Positions 1 through 10,430 of a stretch of 64,000 nucleotides of DNA are shown here, piece by piece. Source of the DNA: Cherax quadricarinatus (taxonomy: Eukaryota; Arthropoda; Malacostraca; Decapoda; Parastacidae). The translations under genes and the position numbers were made by a program. Position 1 is the stretch's first letter, and the number at the start of each line of letters is the position of its first letter. Below the pieces are notes generated by a model. The model saw only the letters and a program-made list of their open reading frames with translations. It was not told the origin of the DNA and made no database searches. The stretch spans positions 46,685,590 to 46,749,589 of the forward strand of contig NC_091292.1 of the NCBI RefSeq assembly GCF_038502225.1, in the 5' to 3' direction.

Positions 1-130
1 TCAGGAAGAGGGACTGACTGCATCGTCTTCACATCTCCACTATTTATGTTGCCTCTGTAGTCTACTGAAGAAGTCTATTGTGTCGGCGAAACGTTTCGAA
101 ATAAAGATAGCTAACTGTTGTCATGCCTTA
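1..130 (+). repeat. Penelope-terminus-like fragment (GAAACGTTTCG family)
   Basis: The stretch contains CTGAAGA at 65-71, then GGCGAAACGTTTCG followed by AATAAAG. The same block in reverse orientation lies inside the 368-bp insertion at 25606-25973, so this is a dispersed repeat rather than host sequence. Its layout (short hairpin, GAAA, then a mini-palindrome) resembles the Penelope-type termini elsewhere in the window. The 5' part of the repeat lies outside the window. Confidence 0.5.
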
Positions 131-460
131 ATTATCAATTTGTTGCTATTGTCTACCATAATAGTCACCCTCTTTACCTCACTATCCTACCAATCATTCC
201 TCTTCCTTCCTGTACTCATCCTCCAGTACACACAAACTTCTGCTCTACACTCTGCATTCTACGCACTACATTCTTAAATCAACCCCATTGACTTTTGTCC
301 TCTACTAATTCCCTCAGTAAGGAAAGCCCAAGCCCCTTACTTGCTGAAGTTAATTTCATCTTTCTATACGTACCCAAGCACATGCATTTCTGGACTAAAC
401 ATCTTCCCTTCAACGTGTAACTTCACTCCCCCTGGATGAAACAAAGTGTTAGCAACTCAC

Positions 461-618
461 TTGGCACACACTGTGAAGGTGAAGGACTCATCAGTGGCCA
501 AGATGTAGCTGGGTGGCTTCAATGTCACTTCAAAGCGAGGCAACACAAAGTCCTCCACCTTAAAGTTTGTGGTCGAGTGTGACTCCTCTTGAGTGTCCAC
601 GTAGATAGTGTACAATCC
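461..618 (-). CDS. alpha-2-macroglobulin family protein, exon encoding MG3 region
   Basis: This 158-bp exon is bounded by a CAG acceptor (619-621) and a GTGAGT donor (455-460). It begins in phase 0 with GLYTIYVDTQEE, continues with the family hallmark FKVEDFVLPRFEVTL, and ends at FTVCA plus two bases. In alpha-2-macroglobulins and related thioester proteins this is the end of MG2 and the start of MG3. These are large secreted protease-trapping or opsonic proteins of haemolymph. The exon joins in phase to the exon at 12801-12917. The rest of the protein (bait region, thioester, receptor domain) would lie to the left of the window. CD109 or a TEP is not excluded. Confidence 0.85.
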
Positions 619-620
619 CT

Positions 621-2160
621 GAAGAAAATAACATTATGTTTAGTAATTAGAATACTGACAGTTTACACACTATTTATATTACTTTGAATTGAAGAGTTTA
701 TAGGGATGCTCAGTGTCTTAAGCCAAAATATCATTGTGATTCTGACGCACTTACTGACGTGGAAATATCTCTTCTTACTAGCGTCCATCCTTTTTTATTT
801 TTTTTTGTTGTGTCATGTGAGCGGCTAAGTTATTGTACAGCTCTTGTTCATCCTGCGAGAGCCAGGCACAAAAAGCAGGATTCCAGAGTAAAAATTTTCC
901 TCATATGCTCAATGTCTTTTTTGGTTTAACCTTACCAAAATAGTTGCAATAAAAGTGTTGTCATATATATCTGTTTAAATACTTTTTTATACTATTGTAT
1001 ACAGACACTCTTCTATTTGCTTCAGTTTTCGACTGCTTTAAACATTTGTTCACATATATAACAGGCAGTGGTAATGTTATTAAAACTGTTGTAGAGATTC
1101 AATGTATAGTGGTGTTTTACATTCCCTTCAGCCATACAGTATATATGGTGTATCCCTCTACTAAGTAGGTCATCTTGTGGTGTGAATAATGAGCACAGCA
1201 GCGCTGGTGATGTGCTGCTGCTGTGAACCTGGCATTTCTTTATTGTTTGTCTGAAGAAGACAGTTTAGTCGGTGTATGTCGATCTGTTCCCAGTCTTGAC
1301 CTGATAGATTTTGTATGTATTCAGCATTGCAATGCCTACAAAATGAAAATTAAACTTTTATGTACTACTTGTAACTCTTTCGGACACAACCAATAAAGCC
1401 AATCTGCATGTTATATTTGTGTACATAATCTGCATGTTATATTTGTGTACATAATGCATGATATTAGTGTAGTTAATGACAGCAACTAGTCTTTCAATAG
1501 GCTCGTTAGTTTCGCTCTTCACCTTTTCACTTTCTTTCATTTCTTTCAAGTGGAATGATGTCAACAATATCACGTCACGATCTTCTTGCCACTAAAATGC
1601 CATGATGTCATTGGCATAAAACACCTGCACATCAGAAACAGCAATACCTGCGTTGAAGCTGGGAATATGTTTTCCTTTTTTCTACGCGTTTTACCACACA
1701 TGTCTGTCACGTTCAGACACAAAAAGCGAGTAAACGGTGTACATATATTTAATAACAGTCTGCCGCTGCAGTGCTCTGAAAGGAACAAAAGAAGTCCCTG
1801 AAATTATTTGAAATTACAAAAAACTGGCATAATATAGTATAAAATACAGTGTTGAGGTTCAAGGTTACTCTTGCCTGAGAAATGCACATACGCAGCAACA
1901 AGAAGGAATAAGATCAAGGAGTGTCGGAGTGCGTGTAAGTAGACCTATCGACTAGTCTCTTGTACTACTGTGCTTATACACGTTTAACATAAGCAGAATT
2001 GTGGTAAAAGCAGATATACATCTCGGCAACAGTTGCGTCTTTCCAGTGGCTAAGTCTTGAGCGTTTTGCAACATACGTGTTTGCTTTTGTTTATTGGTAA
2101 TACCTGTTTGTTCTCATCACTGGCAGTTTCATTAATGAATTTCAAAATACAGTTCAAAGA
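621..2160. other. intron sequence, no gene recognised
   Basis: AT-rich intron DNA between the MG2 and MG3 exons. The only local structure I see is a tandem duplication of a 26-bp unit at 1401-1452 (AATCTGCATGTT and following). Short open frames here have no recognisable content. Confidence 0.5.
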
Positions 2161-2179
2161 CATCGAATTAATCTGAGTC

Positions 2180-2730
2180 GTCGTTCACGGTACAACTCGG
2201 CAAGTGGGGTGGGTGAGTGCTCCCTTCCAGGGCTGACGATGATGCTGAGAGTATCTTTCACCCAACACCCGGTGTCGCATGCCTGGCTGTCACTGCCCGC
2301 CCTGCACTTCCAATCCCAACTGTAGCCCTTTCATATTTGCTATTGCTCTTACTAGATGGTAGTTTGATGACGTAATTTACCTTACGTTGGGAACGGCCCT
2401 AGGTATACTACTAGACCACTTGTAGCGATGCGAATAATTAGCATCGCTCTAACTTGTATCATCGTCAATTCCCAAAAAGTCAAACTCATCTTCACTGTTA
2501 TCATTACTTCTCACATCGGCACCAACCCCACAAGAATGCTAGTTTTCACCTATGAGGTTAGAGGGTTGCCGATCATCAGGGTTTGCAGCGCTCTTCTTTT
2601 CGTTTTCTCTGTCACTTTCGCCAATTTCGTTTCAACTGTATAGAACTCAATTCCTTAATCAATATCCTCAATGTCACTATCATCATCAAACAATAACCGG
2701 TTAACCTTCTTGAGAGTAAGAGTATCAGAG
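2180..2730 (-). pseudogene. acidic transposase-like N-terminal remnant (possibly piggyBac type)
   Basis: Read on the minus strand, this stretch gives broken segments such as KKVNRLLFDDDSDIEDID and SNDNSEDEFDFLGIDDD, separated by stops and frameshifts. Acidic Asp/Glu/Ser-rich N-termini of this kind are common in piggyBac-type transposases, but no catalytic domain is present and no terminal repeats were found. Treat it as an unidentified remnant. Confidence 0.25.
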
Positions 2731-2739
2731 CAGCATGCA

Positions 2740-3490
2740 GTTGTGAACAAGTGTCGACTAACACACTTTTCCCTTGATGCACTGCGGCGGACCCAATTCT
2801 TGTGCTATGTTTAGGCCTCCCAGGTCTCTCGTGGCAAATTTGAAAGCACTTTGATTTACACAGATTTACTGCACTGATACTGACTACAATCACATAGATA
2901 TACGTGAATGGCAGTGAAAGGGCTAGGTAACATTGTTTTGATCACCTTGCAGAAACTACAGTCCTTTCATGACATACAATTCACATATTCTTTTCTCATA
3001 CTCAGTTTTGGGAGTTTCAGGACTACCAAGAATATTTCTTAATCCATTTCATGGTTTTATTGTTTGACATTTTAATCAACCAGTAGCCTATTGTTAGCTA
3101 AGTACATATTGAGAACACATAGTCATTAACCTTTAGTTTGGTGGTTCACTTATACGATTTCCAATGTGTCTATTCAGCACTTAATTTGTTCTACAGAAAT
3201 TATCTGTATATAATAAAGCATGATTTACTAATAACGGTATTACTGGAGGTATCAGCTAAAAATTATAATAGGGCATTGATTAATATACTGTACAGTGTAG
3301 GATATCATAGGACATAATATACAGTGTAGGATCTAATACACTGTCTTGAGGAGTGTCATGTTACATTTCTTTATTTTTACTGTTGTAGTCTTGAAACAAT
3401 GCAACAGATTTTCTGTTAGTGAGACAGCCAGGTATCCAGTATAACAGTATACCACCAATGTTCATTTCAGTTAGTTCATACGAAATCACT
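2740..3490. other. intron sequence left of the BEL element; 3' LTR not identified
   Basis: AT-rich, with no recognisable coding content. The 3' LTR of the adjacent BEL/Pao element should lie here, but I could not match it by eye to sequence right of 10430. Confidence 0.35.
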
Positions 3491-3493
3491 TTA

Positions 3494-5289
3494 TTAAGGC
3501 GTTTGAGTATACGTCTGAGAAACAGGTTCGAGCCTTCTGCAATGGAGTAAATGGGATGGACTTAATACTTCTAAATTGTCCAAATCATCGGTAACATAAG
3601 TTAGAGGTCTGTTGTTGACTCTATTTTCTATTTCAGTCATAACCGTGCGAAATTCTTCTAAGTCGATTCTCTGACGATGAAGAGTCTTCCTTAAACAACG
3701 TTTTACAATGCCGATCATTCTCTCATAAAATCCGCCGTGCCATGGAGATTTAGGAGGAATGTATCTCCAACGACAACTGCTTTCATTCAGCATCTGTTGT
3801 ATTTCAGGCTGATCAAAGATCTTGCAGCACCAGCAACAAAGTTCGCTGCATTGTCTGAAATCATCAGTCTGGGACATGCCCTTCTGGTTGCAAACCTTCT
3901 AAATAATTTGATAAAGGCTTCAGCAGACATGTCAGTGGCTACTTCTAGATGTACTGCTCTAGTTGTAGCACAAGTGAACAAACAGATGTACACCTTGAAG
4001 GGAACTTTGTCAACTGTTTTGGTTAAAATTATTGGTCCAGCGTAATCTACACCTGTCACCTCAAATGGAGTGACATGACAAACTCTTTCAGAGGGATATG
4101 GAGGTGGACCTGGATACTGACATACGCGCATATCGTAATGAAGACAAGTAATACAGTCCTTTATTTGTTTTTTCACACTTTGTCGACCTTGAGGTATCCA
4201 GTAGGATTGTCGTATATGACAAAGTGTGTCAGCTACCCCACCATGTAACACGTTACTGTGGGAGTTTTGCACAATCAGTTTTGTTAGCCAATGATTCTTG
4301 GGGATCAATATTGGATGTATGGCGTCTATAGGTAGTGAAGAATTATGAATTCTTCCTCGACATCTTATAATCTTTTCTGAGTCGAGATAAAGTCCTAAAG
4401 AATTAATCATAACAGGTCTCTTTGGGGATTTATCTTGTGTTTTCAGAAATTTATGTTCTGTAGAGAAAACATCTTTCTGTATTAGTTTCGACCAGTATTT
4501 AATGGGTTCAAGATATTCATAATCAGGTTTTATTCCTTTAATGAATTTAAAGACAAGAGCTGTAACTCTTAAGAGTTTACCCAAAGATGAGTACTTAGAT
4601 CCATCATTGCCTATTTCTGTTGTGTCTGCAGTATTTACACAACTTATTTCTGCCGTGTTCAAGCAAATTGTTTCTTCTGGCATAATGTGAGCTTTTCGCT
4701 GAGGCCAGTTATTTTCATTAGAGAGCCAGTTCGGTCCATGGAGCCATAATTTATTATCCACAAATTTCTTAAGTGAGCCACCACGTGACAACATGTCAGC
4801 TGGATTCTCTTGGGTAGAGACGTGGAGAAAGAGATAATCTCTCTGCATCTCTTTTATTTCTGCTACTCTGTTTTGTACATAGACCAACTTACTCTTATTA
4901 TTTCTTAACCACTGAAGAACTGCTTCATTATCACTCCAGATCACGGTTTTTCAATAGTGAGATGATCGAGTACTTTGTTGAGATAGACAGCTAATTTTGT
5001 ACTTACATAGAGTGCTGTCAGTTCCAATTGTGGTACTGTTCTGACCTTCAAGGGTGCTACCCTAGCCTTTGAAGTAATTAGTGTACTTTCTTCAGCATTA
5101 CTCATGTAAGCTACAGCGCCATAACCTCTGGTTGACGCATCACAGAACACATGTAATGTGTACTTGTTTCACTCTTGACCTATGTCTGGGAAATTGAATT
5201 TGATGAAGTTGTTTAAACTCCTTGGATATTTCATCCCATGCTTGACTCATTTTTAGAGGCAAGTTCTCATCCCATCCAATTTTGAGCTT
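3494..5289 (-). pseudogene. BEL/Pao RNase H and integrase region
   Basis: RNase H is seen as FCDASTRGYGAVAYM (around 5150), followed after a frameshift near 4945 by WSDNEAVLQWLRNN. Next comes an H2C2 zinc-binding region and an integrase core with TGVDYAGPI, then LMISDNAANFVAGA, then after another frameshift near 3830 PPKSPWHGGFYERMIG. These give the three DDE-type acidic residues. The C-terminal NRPLTYVTDD and SPSHLLHCRR segments are typical of Pao integrases. The product would have removed the RNA template strand and integrated the cDNA. At least two frameshifts make it non-functional. Confidence 0.85.
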
Positions 5290-6303
5290 CTATGCATCTT
5301 GCATAAGCATTTTACCTTTTATGGTAATAGGTGAGACGAGTCCTAGAGGATCAAAACATTGTGATACTTCTGACAGTAAACTACGTTTAGTGAGTGTACT
5401 GCATGAATTATTGTTTATCCTTTTGAGACTCAAAGTATCTTCCTGTGTGTTCCAATTAAGTCCCAGCATATTGTTGCAATCAGGAATTTCAGCTTCAGGG
5501 AAATCTTCTTTGATAAGTTCCCTTAATTGCTTTGAATTAGTATTCCACATCCTTAGAGGCATATTTGCTTCTTTCATCTCCTTGTTAGCTTCTCTGTATA
5601 AGGATTTCAAATCCTCTTCTTTATTCACACTACCTTGAAGATTGTCCACATAGAAACTTTTCTTTAAGATTTCTTTGAAGGGACTTTCTGATTTCTTCAA
5701 ATGTGTATTTAGAGTAGCTTCTAGTAAGAATGGAGAGGATGTTGCACCAAATAATACTGACTTGAATCGATAAGTTTTCACAGGACTTTGAGGATCATGT
5801 GGATTTTCAGGCCACAAGAATCGAGTATAATCTCTATCTATTTCTTGTAGTCCTACTCTTAAGAAAGCTTTGGAAACATCAGCCGTGTAGGCATTTGGGT
5901 TTGTGCGAAATTTCATAAGCACGTCTCCAAGTTTCTCAGTTAGTGAGGGTCCGGTCATCAGACAGTCATTAAGACTTGCTACATCTTTATTTGCACGTGC
6001 GCTGCAATTGTATACAACACGTAGTGGAGTGGTTTCAGAATCTTTTCTGACTCCATGGTGCGGGAGATAATGAGCTACTGTCTTCAACTTATCTTCGACT
6101 ACTTCCTCAATGAATTTATTGTCCAACTGTTCTTGTATGATATTATCATAGACAGTCAGTAGCTCTGGATTCTTCCGGAACTCATGTATTTGTGCTTTCA
6201 TTTGTCCGAAAGCCATGCGATAATTGCTAGGCAGATGTGGTGGATTTAATTTCCATGGTAACCTAACCCAGTACTGTCCATCTTTATATTTGACAGTGTC
6301 CAA
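5290..6303 (-). pseudogene. BEL/Pao reverse transcriptase
   Basis: An open stretch of 337 codons contains RVVYNCSARANKD, YTADVSKAFLRVGL (motif A), FKSVLFGATSSPFLLEATL (motif B) and FYVDNLQGS (motif C in the YVDN form often seen in Pao elements). A TAG at 5287-5289 interrupts the frame before RNase H, although homology (KLKIGWDENLP and following) continues past it. The upstream frame also contains stops. This would copy the element RNA into DNA inside particles. Confidence 0.88.
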
Positions 6304-6372
6304 ATATTGGTTATAAGTCTGAGACTCTTGTGGGCTTGGTTTATTTACATCAATACCTATCGCATCTAAATC

Positions 6373-7241
6373 CTACAACTTATCAACTGGTTCATTCATT
6401 TTTTCCAGTAATGATAATTTTTGCTGTGGTACATGATCAGCGGTTATTCTTGTAACCAGTACATTTTCCACTGAATCAATATCAGCTTCTTTCCCACTTT
6501 GATAGGGAATGGGACCACATATCATGTGGCCTCCTGTTTTCAGCAAGTGAACATCATGTTTACTTACTATATTTTGCACAAAACAGTGATAATAATCACT
6601 TCCAATGATTAAATCAATTGGACTAATTGTGTCCGTCTGTATGTCAGGACAGGCTAACTTGACCTTAGCTGCTTTCAGTGCTGCAACTGTTTCTTTTAAT
6701 CCCTAGATCTGCACAGACTTAGGCAAATCATCTACTACCACAGCTTCTACTGTCTTTTTCCTGTTTCCTAGACCAACAGTGATTCTGGCTACGTCATATG
6801 TCTGTTTACCAGAATTGTGGAAAAAACCAGCTATATCTAACTGTATTTTGGCATAGGGTTGTTTCTGCAACACTCTTCCTCTTATGAAGGACCTTTGTGA
6901 GCCTTGATCAAATAATGTTAGCACATTGGTTTTATGTAATTTATTAGATAACTCAACTCGAGCTATCGGGAGAGCAGTTGCTTTAAACTTATCTCTCACA
7001 TTTAATGCTGTTGCTTGTTGACTTCCTGATTCTGTGGAAGTCTTCTGTTGTTCAGCAAAAGTATTTGGGCATAATGCTGTATGATGCATACCCTTGCATA
7101 TAAAACACTTCTTCAGTGAGCATTTACCTCCCTTGCGTTCTCCTAAACACTTGGTGCACCTTTCAGCTGATGAGCACAGCGTTTACGTGCCTCCATTGTT
7201 GTGTATTGACTACAATACTGTGCCCAATGTGTTCCGTCACA
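6373..7241 (-). pseudogene. BEL/Pao gag zinc knuckle and aspartic protease
   Basis: At 7241-7085 the minus strand reads CDGTHWAQYCSQYTTMEARK, then after a frameshift CTKCLGERKGGKCSLKKC and FICKGMHHTALCP, a double zinc-knuckle arrangement typical of BEL/Pao gag. The protease follows with LTLFDQGSQRSFIRG, where a DxGSQ motif holds the catalytic aspartate. A stop near 6703 and another near 6373 break the frame, which otherwise matches that of the reverse transcriptase. Confidence 0.82.
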
Positions 7242-8605
7242 TAAGAACATAAGAACATAAGAAAGGAGGAACACTGCAGCAGGCCTGTTGGCCCATACTA
7301 GGCAGGTCCTTTACAATTCATCCCACTAACAAACATTTGACCTACCCAATTTTCAATGCTACCCAAGAAATAAGCTCTGATGTGCAAGTCCCACTCAAAT
7401 CCAACCCATCCCACTCATGTATTTATCCAACCTAAATTTGAAACTACCCAAGGTCCTAGCCTCAATAACCCAACTAGGTAGACTGTTCCACTCATCTACT
7501 ACCCTATTTCCAAACCAATACTTTCCTATGTCCTTTCTAAATCTAAACTTATCTAATTTAAATCCATTACTGCGGGTTCTCTCTTGGAGAGATATTCTCA
7601 AGACCTTGTTAATATCCCCTTTATTAATACCTATCTTCCACTTATACACTTCGATCAGGTCTCCCCTCATTCTTCGTCTAACAAGTGAATGTAACTTAAG
7701 AGTCTTCAATCTTTCTTCATAAGGAAGATTTCTAATGCTATGTATTAATTTAGTCATCCTACGCTGAATGTTTTCTAAAGAATTTATGTCCATTCTGTAA
7801 TATGGAGACCAGAATTGAACTGCATAATCTAGGTGAGGCCTTACTAATGATGTATAAAGCTGCAGTATGACCTCTGGACTTCTGTTGCTTACACTTCTTG
7901 ATATAAATCCCAGTAATCTATTTGCCTTATTACGTACGCTTAGGCATTGCTGTCTTGGTTTAAGGTTGCTGCTTACCATAACCCCCAAGTCCTTTTCGCA
8001 ATCTGTATGGCTAAGTTCTACATTATTTAACTTATAAGTGCTAGGGTTATGGACACTCCCGAGCTTCAGAACCTTGCATTTATCTACATTGAACTGCATC
8101 TGCCACTTTTCTGACCAAGAGTAGAGTTTGTCTAAATCCTCCTGAAGTTCCCTAACATCTACTTTTGAATCAATTATCCTACCTATCTTCGTGTCATCGG
8201 CGAATTTGCTCATATCACTAGTAATTCCTTCATCAAGATCATTGATATAAATTATAAACAACAACGGGCCCAAGACTGATCCCTGTGGAACGCCACTTGT
8301 TACTGATCCCCACTCGGATTTAACCCCATTTATGGACACTCTCTGCTTCCTGTCTGTGAGCCATGATTCGATCCACGAGAGCACTCTTCCCCCAATGCCA
8401 TGGGCTGCTACTTTCTTCAACAGTCTTTGGTGCGGAACTCTATCAAATGCCTTACTAAAATCTAAGTAAATAATATCAAATTCTTTATCGTGGTCAACAG
8501 CCTCAAAAGCTTTACTGAAAAAAGTTAATAAATTAGTTAGACAAGACCGGCCTCTTGTGAATCCATGCTGAGTATCATTAATCAAGCTATGCTTATCGAG
8601 ATGGC
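7242..8605 (-). mobile_element. CR1 non-LTR retrotransposon copy A1, 5' truncated
   Basis: The copy lies in BEL gag and ends at its 3' side in the octamer-like tail ACATAAGAACATAAGAAC (TTCTTATG repeats on the element strand). The 5' end is truncated at SHLDKHSLINDTQHGF. The flanking gag reads PKFVL on one side and CDGTHWAQ on the other, so it is a clean insertion between codons. Confidence 0.88.
7395..8605 (-). CDS. CR1 reverse transcriptase, C-terminal 400 codons open
   Basis: Uninterrupted reading frame with motif A YLDFSKAFDRVPH, motif B SGVPQGSVLGPLLF, motif C KFADDTKIG, and the CR1-type C-terminus (VRPHLDYAVQFWSP, NSLENIQRRMTKL, FRFRKDIGKYWFGN, VVDEWNSLPS). Catalytic aspartates are all present. 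The endonuclease and RT fingers are missing because of 5' truncation, so this copy cannot be autonomous, but its open frame suggests a fairly recent insertion. Confidence 0.85.
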
Positions 8606-8900
8606 AAGTACAAATTTTGGAGTGCGTTTATGTGTGACAGTCTGTTTACTGTTTGTTCTATTCACAGCTTGATAAATGCCTATATGGGATTTCCCATTCT
8701 GTGGTTTAGTGGGAGTTATACTCTTTTTATACTGAGTTGAAGGTTTGTTATCCACAGGATTTGTGGATGTTTCATCTTGTCTCATTGCTTGCATGTAAGA
8801 AATTATTGCTGGAAAACTATTGCTAATTTCTTCACAAGTGAAATAGCGTTCATTGAACATAATATTTAATCGTTCAATAGTTTGAGGTGGCAATGCCACT
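8606..8900 (-). pseudogene. BEL/Pao gag, middle fragment
   Basis: Minus-strand reading gives VALPPQTIERLNIMFNERY, FTCEEISNSFPAIISYMQ and finally KRTPKFVL. It lies between two CR1 insertions and links the N-terminal gag piece (9693-10400) with the zinc-knuckle region (below 7241). Confidence 0.7.
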
Positions 8901-9692
8901 GATTGCGAAAAAGATTTAGGAGTTCTGGTTAGCAGTAATCTGAAACCAAGACAACAGTGCATAAGTGTTCGCAATAAAGCTAATAGAATCCTTGGCTTCA
9001 TATCAAGAAGCATAAATAATAGGAGTCCTCAGGTTGTTCTTCAACTCTATACATCCTTGGTTAGGCCTCATTTAGATTATGCTGCACAGTTTTGGTCACC
9101 TTATTACAGAATGGATATAAATTCTCTGGAAAATGTACAAAGGAGGATGACAAAGTTGATCCCATGTATCAGAAACCTTCCCTATGAGGATAGACTAAGG
9201 GCCCTGAAACTGCACTCTCTAGAAAGACGTAGAATTAGGGGGGATATGATTGAGGTGTATAAATGGAAGACAGGAATAAATAAAGGGGATGTAAATAGTG
9301 TGCTGAAAATATCTAGCCTAGACAGGACTCGCAGCAATGGTTTTAAGTTGGAAAAATTCAGATTCAGGAAGGATATAGGAAAGTACTGGTTTGGTAATAG
9401 AGTTGTGGATGAGTGGAACAAACTCCCAAGTACCGTTATAGAGGCCAGAACGTTGTGTAGCTTTAAAAATAGGTTGGGTAAATACATGAGTAGATGTGGG
9501 TGGGTGTGAGTTAGACCTGATAGCTTGTGCTACCAGGTCGGTTGCCGTGTTCCTCCCTTAAGTCAGTGTGACCTGACCTGACCTGACTAGGTTGGGTGCA
9601 TTGGCTTAAGCCGGTAGGAGACTTGGACCTGCCTCGCATGGGCCAGTAGGCCTTCTGCAGTGTTCCTTCGTTCTTATGTTCTTATGTTCTTA
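8901..9692 (+). mobile_element. CR1 copy A2, 3' fragment (plus strand)
   Basis: Open frame from 8901 to the stop at 9507-9509: DCEKDLGVLVSSNLKPRQQC, VRPHLDYAAQFWSPYYRMD, FRFRKDIGKYWFGNRVVDEW. This is the C-terminal part of a CR1 ORF2 only, without motifs A to C. The 3' UTR ends in TTCTTATGTTCTTATGTTCTTA, as in the other CR1-A copies. It inserted into BEL gag in the opposite orientation to copy A1 and resembles copy A3 more closely. Confidence 0.87.
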
Positions 9693-10400
9693 TAAACCAA
9701 TCGCATTGCTGTAGGTCATATTTAGCACCTAGAGATCTGAGGCTAGTGTCTAATGTGATCCTAAATTACTGTAAGTCTGAAAAATGTTTGGGTGGCTTCT
9801 AGCTTGATATTAAGACTGCACGTGTAACCCTGGCTTTGTCAGCATCAAATTAATTGTCTGCTAAGATACTTAGGCTAGGTGATTTACTTAATCAGTTCGT
9901 AGGGTTCTCCCTTCACAAGACATTTAAGATAATTGAACTTAGCAGTTCGTGAATTTACTATGGATTGAAAACCACTAATAAATTCGTCGTAATTATGACC
10001 TTGTAAAATAGGCATTGACAATGTAAGCAAGCTTGGTAATGGAATACCTGGTGTAACAGTTGTTGTGACAAGTGTAACAGGTATCTGACCACTAGTTACA
10101 ACAGGTCTCTGTGATAGAGTTTTTCAGCAGGTAGCCTGTGCTCCTGTCCACCTTAATTGTTGATCACTAAAAGTACCCAAAACGTTTTTAATGTCATCCT
10201 CAGATGGATTTGATTCTGGGAATTCACTTTCATATTTTGCATAATCTGAATTGATTTCCAGACGCTGTGTAAGTAATTCCAGTTTTGTCTCAAGATCATC
10301 AGAATCTAGGTTAGTATCTTGAGTTAACCCTGTACAGACTGAAATTATTTTGTGTAATTTTATTCTGTAAAGAGGTAAACTGAGTATTCAAACAAGCCAT
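9693..10400 (-). pseudogene. BEL/Pao gag, N-terminal fragment
   Basis: An ATG at 10400-10398 opens MACLNTQFTSLQNKIT. After a frameshift the reading continues with TQDTNLDSDDLETKLELLTQ, FPESNPSEDDIKNVLGTF, then PILQGHNYDEFISGFQSIV and FNYLKCLVKGEPYELIK, a gag-like region shared by BEL/Pao elements. Stops follow before the CR1 insertion at 9692. Confidence 0.72.
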
Positions 10401-10414
10401 TTTACTTGAAAACT

Positions 10415-10430
10415 GATGATTCTAGCACCA
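10415..10430 (-). other. candidate primer binding site of the BEL element
   Basis: On the minus strand TGGTGCTAGAATCATC lies about 15 bp upstream of the gag ATG. TGGTGC complements a tRNA 3' end with discriminator (GCACCA). The 5' LTR would end just right of 10430. Confidence 0.4.

Larger units (their letters stand above)
3494..10430 (-). mobile_element. BEL/Pao LTR retrotransposon, degenerate, split by two CR1 insertions
   Basis: Domains appear in BEL/Pao order on the minus strand: gag (10400 to 9693, then 8900 to 8606), gag zinc knuckle (7240 to about 7089), aspartic protease, reverse transcriptase, RNase H, integrase. The gag is interrupted twice, by CR1 copy A2 (8901-9692, plus strand) and CR1 copy A1 (7242-8605, minus strand). 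Removing them by eye restores continuity of gag homology. Several stops and frameshifts make the element inactive. It sits in the MG2-MG3 intron of the macroglobulin gene, in the same orientation as the gene. Confidence 0.85.

Noticed and set aside
9560..9590. TGACC tandem repeat as a telomere-like or regulatory repeat
   Set aside because: Only a few copies, within the CR1 3' UTR, and not the arthropod telomere motif.
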